From Paenibacillus prosopidis (GTDB lineage: Bacteria; Bacillota; Bacilli; Paenibacillales; Paenibacillaceae), in the NCBI RefSeq assembly GCF_003337375.1, contig NZ_QPJD01000013.1, forward strand, positions 62,001 to 126,000: a stretch of 64,000 nt of DNA. The letters run 5' to 3'. Position numbers and translations under genes: made by a program. Shown one piece after another: positions 34,102-43,936 of this stretch; position 1 is the first letter of the stretch, and each line of letters begins with the position of its first letter. The notes under the pieces are model-generated. The model saw only the letters and a program-made list of their open reading frames with translations. It had not been told where the DNA came from and ran no database searches.

Positions 34102-34776
34102 ATGTTAAAGTTTAGTCTTTTTTTATTACTGGCATGGCTGTTTGGCAACCCATTTATTGCAATCCTCGTTATGCTGGTCCTGCTATATGTGCTTGACCGT
34201 CGTTTCGTAGGACTTACGCCAAGTATTTTGAAGCCGCTCAAGCGAATCTCTAGAATTAGAAAGCTGAAGCAGCACATTGGTTTGTCTCCAAACGATGTTT
34301 CCGCGAAGCAAGAGCTTGCGCGCCTTTTTATAGAAAAGAAGAATTACCGCGAGGCATTAAAATGGCTGGAGCCGCTGCAGAATACGCTCGATGATTCCGC
34401 CGAGTATTGGGATGATTTAGGCACCAGCTACTTATATACCGGCAACGAAGAGCGTGGAGAGGCATGCATCATTCGCGCGCTGGAACTAAATCCGCGCGTG
34501 AAATACGGCGCTCCGTATTTACGGCTCGCCGCTTATTATTCTAACGGACGTATAGACCAAGCGTTATCGTATATCCGCGCTTTCCAAGAGATCCATTCCT
34601 CGTCCTGCGAGGCTTATGACCGTTTGGCTGCCATTTATAAGATGCTTGGTCAAGGGGAGGAATCAAAGCTCGCGGTTCAGGAGGGACTGCGCATTTACAG
34701 TATGCTGCCTCGTTATAAGAAACGGTTGGAGCGTAAATGGGCGGTACGATTGTTATTGAAGAAGATTGGTTTGTAA
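34102..34776 (+). CDS. Membrane-anchored TPR protein
   Basis: 224 residues, ATG 34102 behind AGGAGG. Two N-terminal hydrophobic segments (1-32, 'FLLLAWLFGNPFIAILVMLV'), then helical pairs of TPR type ('VSAKQELARLFIEKKNYREA', 'AEYWDDLGTSYLYTGNEERG', 'EAYDRLAAIYKMLGQGEESK'). Such proteins scaffold other proteins at the membrane; partner unknown. Confidence 0.8.
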   Translation: MLKFSLFLLLAWLFGNPFIAILVMLVLLYVLDRRFVGLTPSILKPLKRISRIRKLKQHIGLSPNDVSAKQELARLFIEKKNYREALKWLEPLQNTLDDSAEYWDDLGTSYLYTGNEERGEACIIRALELNPRVKYGAPYLRLAAYYSNGRIDQALSYIRAFQEIHSSSCEAYDRLAAIYKMLGQGEESKLAVQEGLRIYSMLPRYKKRLERKWAVRLLLKKIGL

Positions 34777-34854
34777 TCATTTGTTAACGGTGGCTCTATT
34801 GTCGATTTGAGCTATCTGTTACATAATGAAAGCTATAATAGAGAGAAGGGCAAG

Positions 34855-36609
34855 ATGCGGGAGATGCAGCGCAATATTTGGCTTATGGCAATCAGCGTTA
34901 TCGTCGTTTTAATTTTACTTAATAATACAGCTTACTACTTTCTTACAAAAAAGACGCTGAATGATTCTTTTAATGAAGAACTGCTCGCGCATGCCAAGCG
35001 GCTGGAAATATCATTGGAGCAATCCCGGCAAGGCGCCGAGCAGTTTCAGGACCAGATCGGAAGGGAGCTGCGTGCAGCTTCAATCGCAGCGCAATACGCA
35101 CTCGATCCAGATATTGAGAAAGTAACGAATGAGCAGTTAAAAGAGCTTAGCGATAAGCTGGGCATTAGCCATATTACTTTGCTCAAAAAGCTTCCCGATG
35201 ATATTGTCCTGTACAAATCATCGGACGAAACGCAGCTTGGAAAAAGCACGAAAACATGGAAACCGTGGTATGAGGTATTCAATCAGCTGTTTGACCGTCA
35301 TAATGTTTCGGTTGATTGGCTGGGACAAACCTTGCCGAATTTTTGGAGCGGTCCGTTTGAAGTTTCATCAACCGATTTGGATAAAGTAAATAAATGGGGT
35401 TATTATTACGACGGCGCCACCAATTATATTATTGACCCGTATGTCGGATATGATAGGCAAGAAGAATATGAGGATGCAACCGGCGTTCACAGGATGATAG
35501 AGAATTCCATGCAAACCAGCGAATCTTTGCTGGAAATCGCCTTTATTAATCCGGAGACGTTTCCAGACGGCAAACAAACGGTTCACCCGAATGGCGATGT
35601 GCAGGACCATAAAGTGCAGCAGCCGATTTTTTATGGCAAGTATACAATAAAGTCGGAGAAGGACACCGCACTCGTGCGCAAAGCCTATTTGACGAAAGAA
35701 ATCGTCACGTTGAATGAAAAAATTGACGGTAAAGAGATATATAAAATGTTCATTCCTGTTTTTGCCACGGACAAAGGAATTAACATTACGGATGAGGACG
35801 GCATTCCGTTGGACAGCTATGTGCTGTCGCTTACGTCGGACTACCATATTATTCAAGAACAGCTAGATTCACAGTTTTTGAACTTAGGAGTCATTATTAT
35901 TATTTTAACGTGTTTAAGCTTATTGATTGCAGTTATCGCTATGAGATATTACAAACAATCCCGCGACAAAGCAGTACGGGTTACGCAGGAAACGTACGTG
36001 GAAGAAATCAATCAAATGTTTCAGTCGATCCGCGCACAGCGACATGATTTTTTAAATCATGTTCAGACGATTCATTCGCTTGCGGAGCTGGAAAAATCCA
36101 AGGAGCTTGTCGCCTATACAAAGGAATTGACCGGCGACATCCGATTAATGAACGACATTATTAATATCGGCAACCCGGCTATTGCGGCGCTTGTGCGCTC
36201 GAAAATTTCGCAGGCAGAAAACTATAAAATTCAATTTAGCTGCTCCTTTAGCGGATTAAATATGCAGGAGATGGGCGTAAAAACGCTTGATGTCAACCGG
36301 ATGCTCGGTAATTTGATCGATAATGCGTTTGACGAAGTGCTCAAATTTCCGGAGGAGCGGCGCCATGTTACGCTAATTGGCAGACAAACGGCGCATGAGC
36401 TTGAATTTACGATCAGCAACACCTGCGAGCAAGCCGAAGAGGCGGTAGTGAAACCGCTTTTTGATGCCGGTTTTTCGACAAAGCAGCAGGATCATCAAGG
36501 GTTAGGGCTTTCTATTGTCAAATCGATTGCGGAGCAATACAAAGGTAATGTTTATGTGACGGCAGAACCGAATGGCCAATTGACGTTTATTGTGAAAATT
36601 CCGATATAA
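34855..36609 (+). CDS. Orphan membrane sensor kinase with Spo0B-type phosphoacceptor region
   Basis: 584 residues; ATG 34855 behind GAGAAGGG. A membrane helix (about 9-28), a large extracellular region to about 350, a second helix ('LGVIIIILTCLSLLIAVIAM'), then QRHDFLNHVQTIHSLAEL (His about 398), the two-helix phosphoacceptor form found in Spo0B, DcuS/CitA-like and Agr-like kinases, and an HATPase with 'NRMLGNLIDNAFDEVL' and 'GLGLSIVKSIAEQY'. No response regulator gene is next to it; the following terminator and the SWIM gene show it is transcribed alone. Confidence 0.85.
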   Translation: MREMQRNIWLMAISVIVVLILLNNTAYYFLTKKTLNDSFNEELLAHAKRLEISLEQSRQGAEQFQDQIGRELRAASIAAQYALDPDIEKVTNEQLKELSDKLGISHITLLKKLPDDIVLYKSSDETQLGKSTKTWKPWYEVFNQLFDRHNVSVDWLGQTLPNFWSGPFEVSSTDLDKVNKWGYYYDGATNYIIDPYVGYDRQEEYEDATGVHRMIENSMQTSESLLEIAFINPETFPDGKQTVHPNGDVQDHKVQQPIFYGKYTIKSEKDTALVRKAYLTKEIVTLNEKIDGKEIYKMFIPVFATDKGINITDEDGIPLDSYVLSLTSDYHIIQEQLDSQFLNLGVIIIILTCLSLLIAVIAMRYYKQSRDKAVRVTQETYVEEINQMFQSIRAQRHDFLNHVQTIHSLAELEKSKELVAYTKELTGDIRLMNDIINIGNPAIAALVRSKISQAENYKIQFSCSFSGLNMQEMGVKTLDVNRMLGNLIDNAFDEVLKFPEERRHVTLIGRQTAHELEFTISNTCEQAEEAVVKPLFDAGFSTKQQDHQGLGLSIVKSIAEQYKGNVYVTAEPNGQLTFIVKIPI

Positions 36610-36619
36610 AAGATGAACT

Positions 36620-36664
36620 GCGCCAACCGGCTGAATTCCATTCGTCGGTATGGCGTTTTTTTTG
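36620..36664 (+). terminator. Terminator after the orphan kinase
   Basis: GCGCCAACCGG... and TCGGTATGGCG form an imperfect stem with a GAATTC-centred loop, followed by TTTTTTTT. Confidence 0.75.
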
Positions 36665-36707
36665 TTATAATGGAAAGAATGCAAGTGAACGGAAAGGAAG
36701 CGGGTGA

Positions 36708-38303
36708 ATGTCTGTAATGCGCCTCAATGAAAAGCTGTATGCGGCTTTCGAGCAGCAGCTAAACGATCATGTCGCAAGAACGATTATGAAACGCGGCTGG
36801 CAATATTATTTGGAAGGTCATGTTAATAGTACGAATGCGGGAAGTCATGATAATCTTTATGGCGTCGTTCAGGGGTCGGACCTTTATGCGGTCATCCTTG
36901 ATGCGGGACATTTTGGGTATAGTTCATGCACCTGTCCGTATGATGGATTTTGTAAGCATATGGCAGCTGTTTATTTCAAATATTGCAGCCAGCAGGAGGG
37001 GGGACACGAGCAGGCGGAGCGTACCTATTTTCGTTTGCTCGGACTTTCCCCGGCCAGCGCGTTGCTTAAGACGCAAGATGAGCGGCTCATCCCGGTTGTT
37101 CCGAGTGATCCGGGAGAGGATGCCACCGCAGAGGAGTGGCTTGAATGGATGGAAGCGGCGCACGGCGACGTGTGGAGAAAATGCCGTCATTCCCTGCATG
37201 CGCTGCAGCCTGTGCTGTCATCGCTGAAGGGCTTGTCCAAAGACTGGGAGAAGCCGCTGCAGCGGCTGCATTGGTCAACGGCTATCGTTTTTGTATTAGA
37301 GCAAGCCGAACGTGCAATCACAACGGTTGATTCGTTTAGCAGATATTATCATGAAATGTCGTTTATTCGAATGGCGGAGCCATGGGTCGAGCATTTGTAT
37401 ACGCTCATTTCGGAGCTTGCCCCTGAAGCGATGGGGCCCGGCGAAGAGGCTTGGGCGGATGCGCTCATCTCTCATGTGAAGGCGCGCGCATCAAGCGCGG
37501 AGCGGCAGCTTTTTGAATGGGAGTATATGTATTTGGCGCTTTGCGAGAAGCTTTCAGAAAATCGGAGCTGGTATGAACGCGAGCTGTCCTCGATGCTTGA
37601 TTCAGTTAGAAGCGGGGAAGAAAGCGGCGTTAATGCAGCGTTCTTGCATATCGCAATCGGGATGATGTACTTTTTTGATAAGCAGGATCAACTTTCAATT
37701 AATCATTTCGCACAAACGAATTTTGAACGCTCGCAGAAGGTGATGTATCCGTGCGCCGCCCAGCGCATGCAAGAGGAAGAGTGGGAGCTAGTGAAGCTCT
37801 GGATGAGCTTTTTGTTCGAGCGGGTATATAAAGTGAAGAATGGCCGGACGGTTGGCCCCTTCGTTACCTTATGCCGCCGTGCTGATCTGGATCGGCCTGA
37901 TTTAGCGGTTTGGACCGAGTATATGACACAATTGCTGCCGCATTCTTACTCCGAATTATCCGACCATTGGCTGGACCAGAAGCGTTATGATGAATGGGCG
38001 GATCTACAGCTCCTCATCGGTTCCCGACCCGAGGATGTTGGAGCTCATGCGCTTCGCGAGATTGCCAAGCTGGCGCCGCGGGCGTTAATGCCGCTTTATC
38101 ATCAGTCGGTTGAAGCGTGGATTCAGACCCGCAACCGTCAAGGATACCGGATGGCTGTCAAGCACCTGAAAAAGCTGGAGCGTCTATATAAGGCAGACAA
38201 GGATGCGGCTAGATGGAATCTTTATATTACGGGGCTTGTTCGTAAGCATCAGCGTCTTCGTGCCTTTCAGGAAGAGCTGTGGAAAGGGAAATTAGTAACA
38301 TGA
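36708..38303 (+). CDS. SWIM zinc finger protein
   Basis: 531 residues, ATG 36708 behind AAAGGAAG. The SWIM motif CTCPYDGFCKH (about 74-84; CxCx5CxH) binds zinc and is used for DNA or protein contacts. The rest is helical and not recognised. It overlaps the SNF2 gene by 4 bases (ATGA). SWIM protein plus SNF2 ATPase is a common bacterial pair of unknown process, perhaps DNA repair or chromatin-like remodelling. Confidence 0.85.
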   Translation: MSVMRLNEKLYAAFEQQLNDHVARTIMKRGWQYYLEGHVNSTNAGSHDNLYGVVQGSDLYAVILDAGHFGYSSCTCPYDGFCKHMAAVYFKYCSQQEGGHEQAERTYFRLLGLSPASALLKTQDERLIPVVPSDPGEDATAEEWLEWMEAAHGDVWRKCRHSLHALQPVLSSLKGLSKDWEKPLQRLHWSTAIVFVLEQAERAITTVDSFSRYYHEMSFIRMAEPWVEHLYTLISELAPEAMGPGEEAWADALISHVKARASSAERQLFEWEYMYLALCEKLSENRSWYERELSSMLDSVRSGEESGVNAAFLHIAIGMMYFFDKQDQLSINHFAQTNFERSQKVMYPCAAQRMQEEEWELVKLWMSFLFERVYKVKNGRTVGPFVTLCRRADLDRPDLAVWTEYMTQLLPHSYSELSDHWLDQKRYDEWADLQLLIGSRPEDVGAHALREIAKLAPRALMPLYHQSVEAWIQTRNRQGYRMAVKHLKKLERLYKADKDAARWNLYITGLVRKHQRLRAFQEELWKGKLVT

Positions 38304-41203
38304 AAGCATACATTGGCGCGCGCAAGTTAGTTATAGACGGATTTTGGAACGAGGATGAGGGCGGTACTTCCGTTCTGTTAAGCGCGGTCGACCGGAAGGA
38401 TGCGGCGGACGGAAGGCTGCGGTCCCTGTTGTTTGCCTGGCATAAAGCATCTTGGTACGGCGCAGAAATTGAAGAAATAAGCTTGGGTGAGCGGCCGCTG
38501 CTCAAATTGCCGCCTTTGCTTGCTGTCGATTACTTATCATCGCCTATGCATGTTCGTTTGCTCCAGTTAGAGTGGACGGAGCGGCTTGGTACCCTTATGC
38601 GAATGGCGGATCAAATTCGGACAGCATTGTTAAACGGTTGGTTCGCACCCGATTGGGCACGGTGGACAGACGAGCGGCGCAGCTGGAAGATGGCTATTCC
38701 TGAAACCGAGCAGCAGCTGCTTTTGCAGTGGGAGGATACGGTTCAAGCCGCTCTCGCGAATGGCAATAAAGGAATCGAGCAATGGCTAGGCGGCGCAATT
38801 GAGCAAATGATTGAAGAAAATGAGCTTGCCGCACAGGCGTGGCGGGAAGTTGGTCTTGCTTCGGGTGAAGCGGTATTGAGACGGAAATCGGCGGATGAAG
38901 AGGATTGGCTTATTGCAATCGGGCTGCGAAAGGATACGCTGCCGTTCCGGGTCGCGCTGCAGCTCGTTGAGCCTGATGCATCCAATGGATGGCGGCTGCG
39001 CCCCGCGCTGCAGGATCGGGAGGGCGGACCGTGGCTGCCTATTCGCCGCAGCATTTGGCAGGATGGCTGGGAGCCGGCAGTCGGTGAGGAAAGGTCTATT
39101 CCAGCGGAATGGACTCCCTATCTCGAGGCGAAGCTGAACAAGGAACAAATGAAATGGCTGGCTGCTCTTCCCGGATGGGAGGATGCAGGTGACGAAGGAA
39201 AGCTGCGGGAGCAGCTATCGGATAATGAAGCGTGGCAATTTCTTGAGGAAGCAAGCGTACGTTTGCTGGAATCAGGCTGTCCGGTTCTGCTGCCTGCTTG
39301 GTGGGAAGCCGTTCGTTCGCGCAAGCTCCGCTTGAAGGCGAAGATGAAATCAAATGTCGGATCGGCTGCACAGCCCATGTTTGGTTTGGATCAAATCGTT
39401 CAATTCGATTGGAAGCTCGCGCTTGGCAATATTGATTTGTCCGAGGCTGAATTTCTGCATCTGGCGGAGCAGAACCGGCGTCTCTTCAATGTAGGCGGCG
39501 AGTGGGTTCATCTGGATCCCCAGGATGTAACGCAAATTAAACAGTGGCTGAAAAGAATGGGCAAACGCAAAGGACTGTCGTTCCGCGATGTGCTGGAGAT
39601 GCACCTGCGCGGAGGTACGCTGCTTGATGAAGACAGTGAGATCGAATCGGATTTGCGCGCGGAGGTCGAACTGAATGAGCATCTGACGTCATGGCTCGAA
39701 CAGCTGCAGCAGGCATCACAAATTCCGCTTGTCGATATACCGGAGAAGTTTCTTGGCGATCTTCGTCCTTACCAGCATCAAGGCGTATCGTGGCTGCTCT
39801 TTTTAAGAAGATTCGGGTTAGGCGGCGTCTTGGCGGATGATATGGGTCTTGGGAAGACGATTCAATTTATGGCATATCTCATCTATGTGAAGGAACGGAA
39901 GCTGCAAGCGAACGGCCCTTCGCTTCTCATATGTCCAACGTCCGTTATCGGCAACTGGGAGAAGGAGCTCGAACGGTTTGCGCCTTCGCTTCGCATTATG
40001 CTGCATTACGGAAATAAGCGGGACAAGGGAGAGGCATTCAGAGAAGCTGTTCAGGACGCTGACTTAGTCATTACATCCTACTCGCTTGCCCAGCTGGATG
40101 AAGAGGATATCAGCCTGGTAGACTGGGACGCGCTTTGTCTTGATGAGGCACAAAACATTAAAAATGTTTATACGAAGCAATCTGCCGCGATTCGCCGTTT
40201 TCCCGCGTATCATCGTATTGCGCTTACAGGTACTCCTATGGAGAACCGTTTGACCGAGCTATGGTCGATCTATGATTTCATTAATCCTGGTTACTTAGGG
40301 AATATAAATGAGTTCCGCCAGGCAATCGTTAATCCGATTGAAAAGACGCGCGATGAGAAGCTGATCGCCGGCCTGCAGCGTTGGGTGAAGCCGTTCATGC
40401 TGCGCAGGATTAAGAAGGATCCGTCCATTCAGCTGTCGCTGCCGGACAAAAACGAAGCAAAAACATATATGACGTTAACGGCGGAGCAAGGCGCGATGTA
40501 CGAAAATCTGGTCGCCGATTTGCTTGAGAATCTCGATAAGTTAGGCCCGATGCAGCGAAGAGGTCTTATATTAGCCGCTTTAACGAAGCTGAAGCAATTA
40601 TGTGACCATCCTTCTCTGCTCGCCAAAGAGGACAGACCGGCAGTATGGGAGATTGAACGTTCGAATAAAGTAGCCAGACTGCTTGAAATGTGTGAGGAAA
40701 TTGCTGCCGAAGGCGAAAGGTGTCTTATTTTTACCCAATATATTGATATGGGACATCAGCTTCAGCAGCTGCTTGAACAAAAGTTAGGATTGCCTGTCCC
40801 TTATTTGCACGGCGGGGTACCGAAGGCGAAGCGGGATGAAATGATCGACCGGTTCCAAAATACGGAGGAGCCTTGCTGCGCGTTCGTGCTGTCGCTTAAG
40901 GCCGGCGGTACGGGACTCAACTTAACGGCTGCTAACCATGTCTTTCATTTTGACCGTTGGTGGAATCCGGCTGTAGAAAATCAAGCGACGGATCGTGCGT
41001 TCCGAATCGGACAGACGAAGCAGGTGCAGGTGCATAAATTTATTACGCTTGGCACGCTTGAGGAGAAGATTGATGAAATGATCGAGCGGAAGCAATCATT
41101 GAACGATCAAGTTGTCGGTCAGTCGGAGCAATGGATTACTGAAATGTCTACCGATGAACTTAGGGAGCTTTTTGCACTGCGAAAAAGCTGGTTAAAGGGA
41201 TGA
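38300..41203 (+). CDS. SNF2-family helicase/ATPase
   Basis: 967 residues, ATG 38300 within the stop of the SWIM gene. An N-terminal bacterial SNF2-associated region (about 1-480), then the helicase core: 'LADDMGLGKTIQFMAYL' (Walker A, about 512), 'LICPTSVIGNWEKELERF', 'LCLDEAQNIKN' (about 613), 'ALTGTPMENRLTELWSI', and the second lobe with 'CLIFTQYIDMGHQL', 'LKAGGTGLNLTAANHVFHFD' and 'QATDRAFRIGQTKQVQVHKF'. A double-stranded DNA translocase that probably works with the SWIM protein. Confidence 0.95.
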   Translation: MKAYIGARKLVIDGFWNEDEGGTSVLLSAVDRKDAADGRLRSLLFAWHKASWYGAEIEEISLGERPLLKLPPLLAVDYLSSPMHVRLLQLEWTERLGTLMRMADQIRTALLNGWFAPDWARWTDERRSWKMAIPETEQQLLLQWEDTVQAALANGNKGIEQWLGGAIEQMIEENELAAQAWREVGLASGEAVLRRKSADEEDWLIAIGLRKDTLPFRVALQLVEPDASNGWRLRPALQDREGGPWLPIRRSIWQDGWEPAVGEERSIPAEWTPYLEAKLNKEQMKWLAALPGWEDAGDEGKLREQLSDNEAWQFLEEASVRLLESGCPVLLPAWWEAVRSRKLRLKAKMKSNVGSAAQPMFGLDQIVQFDWKLALGNIDLSEAEFLHLAEQNRRLFNVGGEWVHLDPQDVTQIKQWLKRMGKRKGLSFRDVLEMHLRGGTLLDEDSEIESDLRAEVELNEHLTSWLEQLQQASQIPLVDIPEKFLGDLRPYQHQGVSWLLFLRRFGLGGVLADDMGLGKTIQFMAYLIYVKERKLQANGPSLLICPTSVIGNWEKELERFAPSLRIMLHYGNKRDKGEAFREAVQDADLVITSYSLAQLDEEDISLVDWDALCLDEAQNIKNVYTKQSAAIRRFPAYHRIALTGTPMENRLTELWSIYDFINPGYLGNINEFRQAIVNPIEKTRDEKLIAGLQRWVKPFMLRRIKKDPSIQLSLPDKNEAKTYMTLTAEQGAMYENLVADLLENLDKLGPMQRRGLILAALTKLKQLCDHPSLLAKEDRPAVWEIERSNKVARLLEMCEEIAAEGERCLIFTQYIDMGHQLQQLLEQKLGLPVPYLHGGVPKAKRDEMIDRFQNTEEPCCAFVLSLKAGGTGLNLTAANHVFHFDRWWNPAVENQATDRAFRIGQTKQVQVHKFITLGTLEEKIDEMIERKQSLNDQVVGQSEQWITEMSTDELRELFALRKSWLKG

Positions 41204-41212
41204 GTGATATAA

Positions 41213-41404
41213 ATGTCTGGCGAAAGCTTGCGTGACAAACAAAAGAGAATACGGCTTGAAGACATTACTGCGAATGTTTCGGATGAGGGCTCATATTCCG
41301 GTCGTGAAAAAAAGCAGGAAAACAGCCATTTGGACGATGCTAATCGTGAATGGCGGCGATTTTACGAGGTTATTAAGGAAATAACAAGCGATATGCGTTA
41401 CTAA
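41213..41404 (+). CDS. Small hydrophilic protein after the SNF2 gene
   Basis: 63 residues, ATG 41213, 9 bases behind the helicase stop, with only a weak GGATGAG site. Charged throughout (RDKQKRIRLEDI, REKKQENSHLDD) and without cysteine or membrane segments. Followed at once by a strong terminator, so it is the last gene of the SWIM-SNF2 operon. Not recognised. Confidence 0.6.
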   Translation: MSGESLRDKQKRIRLEDITANVSDEGSYSGREKKQENSHLDDANREWRRFYEVIKEITSDMRY

Positions 41405-41423
41405 TTCGATAGAATGAATGACA

Positions 41424-41466
41424 TAGCCTGCCGGGATTAGTATCCCGGCGGGCTATAAATTTTTAT
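41424..41466 (+). terminator. Terminator of the SWIM/SNF2 operon
   Basis: TAGCCTGCCGGGA (41424-41436) pairs with TCCCGGCGGGCTA (41443-41455), then TAAATTTTTAT. Almost perfect 13-bp stem. Confidence 0.9.
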
Positions 41467-41597
41467 CCCCCCATGCGAAAATAATAGAATTGTCTCCCTC
41501 GCTCGTTGTTTTTTGGACCTCCTGAAGGATGAAAGGCGCAGACTATAATAAAGGTGCGAGGCAAACAAGCAACACCATAAACGAGGAGGTCTTCCCA

Positions 41598-42962
41598 ATG
41601 AAAAAAAGCTTTACCTTGATTGCCGTACTTATGGTTTCCATTATGCTGATTGTGTCTGCATGCGGAGCTACCAATGCGGAGACGACCAATAACTCAAGTT
41701 CGGCAAGCACAGACAAGCCGGCTGATTCTGCTGCGCCTGCAGAAGAAGCGAAGGAAGTTACGCTTTCCCTCCGCCATACGCAAATTAAAGAGACAAGCAA
41801 GACACGCTTGAAAATTTTAGAAGACGTCGTTGCAAAAACAGAAGAAGAAAACAAAGGCCTGACATTCAAGCTTGAAGGGATTGACGAAATCGTCAACCGC
41901 GACCAAAAGCTGAAGGCTGAAATGGCTGCTGGCAATCCTCCGGACATTTTCGAAGTATTCGGCGGCGCTGACCTTAAGCTTTATGTAAAAGCCGGACATA
42001 TGCTTGATCTGACTTCTATCATTGAGGAGCTTGGCATTAAAGACAAATTCGCCAGCCTGTCGGAGTTCACGATCGACGGCAAAGTATACGGCTTGCCTTT
42101 CGGCGGCTACAGCGAAGCCATTTTCTACAACAAGAAAATTTTCTCTGAGCTGGGCCTATCGGTTCCGACAACTTGGGAGCAGCTGCTTGACGTTTCCGAG
42201 AAAATCAAAGCTGCAGGTTATACGCCATTCGGACTTGCTGCAAAAGATGCATGGGTAAACGGAATGCTTTGGAATTCCGTCATGGAACGCCATGTCGGCA
42301 TGGACGCAATGAATCAGGTTGTAACAGGCGAAGCGAAATGGACGGATGATAACTTCGTTAAAGGCTTTGCGGCTTATTCGGAACTAGTTAACAAAGATTA
42401 CTTCACGAAAGGCGCGCTTGGACTTGCTTATGCCGATCAAGGCGCACAGCTGCTCTCGGGAAAAGCCGCAATGGTATTTACCGGCTCGTGGGATGCGAAC
42501 CGGTTCACCAGCGACGAAGCAGGCGACTTGAAGGGGCAAATCGGTTACTTCGCATTCCCGTCTATCACAGGCGGCGCAGGCGATCAAACGTCGATCAACG
42601 CTTCTTACTCGAACGGCTTCGGCTTCTCGGCCAACCTGAATGAGGATCAAGTTGCCGGCGTGAAGAAATTCATTGCCAACTTCTATAATGAAGAAATTCA
42701 AAAGCGCACATTGATCGAAGACAAATTGCTTCCTTCCATGAAGCTGTCTGATCTGTCCGGCGTAGACCCATTGATCTCTGATGTACTTACTGTAATGGCT
42801 GGCGCTTCGACTTCATGGCCTGCTTTTGACTCGATCACTCAACCGGCTGTAACGGCTGAAATCGGCGTTGGCATCCAAGAGCTGATCGGTAAAGTTAGTA
42901 CCCCTGAAAAAGTAGCCGCGAAAATTCAAGCTGCTCAAGAGAAAGCGAACTCGGCTCAATAA
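41598..42962 (+). CDS. Extracellular sugar-binding lipoprotein of an ABC importer
   Basis: 454 residues; ATG 41598 with CGAGGAGG 8 bases before. Signal peptide and lipobox VSAC (Cys22), then a Ser/Thr/Ala-rich linker. The fold is the MalE/UgpB type: 'AGNPPDIFEVFGGADLKLYV', 'KVYGLPFGGYSEAIFYNKKIF', 'VPTTWEQLLDVSEKIKAAGY', 'GKAAMVFTGSWDANRF'. First gene of a sugar importer with two permeases and a YesM/YesN-like pair; no ATPase gene is included, so it probably shares an MsmX-type ATPase, as is common in Bacillales. A TATAAT at 41544-41549 is the likely -10. Confidence 0.92.
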   Translation: MKKSFTLIAVLMVSIMLIVSACGATNAETTNNSSSASTDKPADSAAPAEEAKEVTLSLRHTQIKETSKTRLKILEDVVAKTEEENKGLTFKLEGIDEIVNRDQKLKAEMAAGNPPDIFEVFGGADLKLYVKAGHMLDLTSIIEELGIKDKFASLSEFTIDGKVYGLPFGGYSEAIFYNKKIFSELGLSVPTTWEQLLDVSEKIKAAGYTPFGLAAKDAWVNGMLWNSVMERHVGMDAMNQVVTGEAKWTDDNFVKGFAAYSELVNKDYFTKGALGLAYADQGAQLLSGKAAMVFTGSWDANRFTSDEAGDLKGQIGYFAFPSITGGAGDQTSINASYSNGFGFSANLNEDQVAGVKKFIANFYNEEIQKRTLIEDKLLPSMKLSDLSGVDPLISDVLTVMAGASTSWPAFDSITQPAVTAEIGVGIQELIGKVSTPEKVAAKIQAAQEKANSAQ

Positions 42963-42993
42963 TAGCAGACATTACAATCGATCCTGATGGGTG

Positions 42994-43031
42994 AGAGGGT
43001 GTCCTTCCTTCCAGGAGGACACCCTCTTTTT
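42994..43031 (+). terminator. Intra-operon hairpin between the binding-protein and permease genes
   Basis: AGAGGGTGTCCT (42994-43005) and AGGACACCCTCT (43016-43027) form a perfect 12-bp stem followed by TTTTT. It probably limits read-through, so that binding protein exceeds permease. Confidence 0.85.
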
Positions 43032-43054
43032 CAAAAAACAAAGGAGGGGAAGCC

Positions 43055-43936
43055 ATGAACAAACCGCTCAAAAATCCAATCACCTATTTAACGTTTATCA
43101 TCCCTACGTTCGTTCTATACGCGGTATTTTTCGTATATCCGGTTATCGTATCGTTTTATTACGGCTTTTTTGAATGGGATGGCATTACAGAAAAGGTGTT
43201 TGTCGGATTCGATAACTTTACGCAGCTGTGGAAGGATGAAGTGTTCCGCAAGGCGATAGTAAACAACTTTTATTTTATGGCGTTTTCCTTAATCGTGAAT
43301 ATTCCGCTCGTCTTCCTGATTTCGATCATGATCAGCAAGATTAGACGCATGCGCGGCTTTTACAAGTCGGCTGTATTCGTGCCGGTCGTTATATCGACTG
43401 CGACCGTAGCCATTTTATTTGGCGTGCTTTACAACTATGATTCAGGTTTGATAAACCAATTTATCCGACTCGTTGCCCCGGAGGAGTGGGCGCAGGAGTG
43501 GTTGTCCAATCCGAAGCTGGCGCTATTGTCCATCTTGGTCGCAAACGCATGGCAAAATATCGGGTTTTTCATTGTATTGTGCTTGGCTGCTATATTGAAC
43601 ATTCCGAGAGAAATCGTAGAAGCTGCGAAAATCGACGGCGTGAACGGATGGCAGGAAACTTGGACGATTACGCTGCCGCTTATTAGACCGGTATTGTTCG
43701 TTATGCTTCTGCTATCCGTTTCGGGAACGATGAAGGTGCTCGATATCGTCCAAATTATGACGAACGGCGGACCGTTCCAATCAACTGAGGTTATGTCGAC
43801 TTATATGCTAAAAGTAGGCTTCCGCTCGATGGAGCTCGGCTATGGCAGCGCAATCGGCGTCGCGATGTTCATCATCATATTGGTTCTTACCGGTATATTG
43901 CAACGCATAACGAAGCGCGAGGAGGTGCAATATTGA
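43055..43936 (+). CDS. Sugar ABC permease, MalF/LacF type
   Basis: 293 residues, ATG 43055 behind AAAGGAGGGG. Six membrane helices; the cytoplasmic EAA loop is EAAKIDGVNGWQETWTITLP. 'NGGPFQSTEVMSTYMLK' near the end is typical of carbohydrate importers of this class. It overlaps the next permease (TGATG). Confidence 0.93.
   Translation: MNKPLKNPITYLTFIIPTFVLYAVFFVYPVIVSFYYGFFEWDGITEKVFVGFDNFTQLWKDEVFRKAIVNNFYFMAFSLIVNIPLVFLISIMISKIRRMRGFYKSAVFVPVVISTATVAILFGVLYNYDSGLINQFIRLVAPEEWAQEWLSNPKLALLSILVANAWQNIGFFIVLCLAAILNIPREIVEAAKIDGVNGWQETWTITLPLIRPVLFVMLLLSVSGTMKVLDIVQIMTNGGPFQSTEVMSTYMLKVGFRSMELGYGSAIGVAMFIIILVLTGILQRITKREEVQY

Noticed and set aside
41500-41597. Catabolite-repression (cre) site before the sugar-binding protein gene
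   Set aside because: TGAAAGGCGCAGAC has some resemblance, but the core CG and symmetry of cre are not met.
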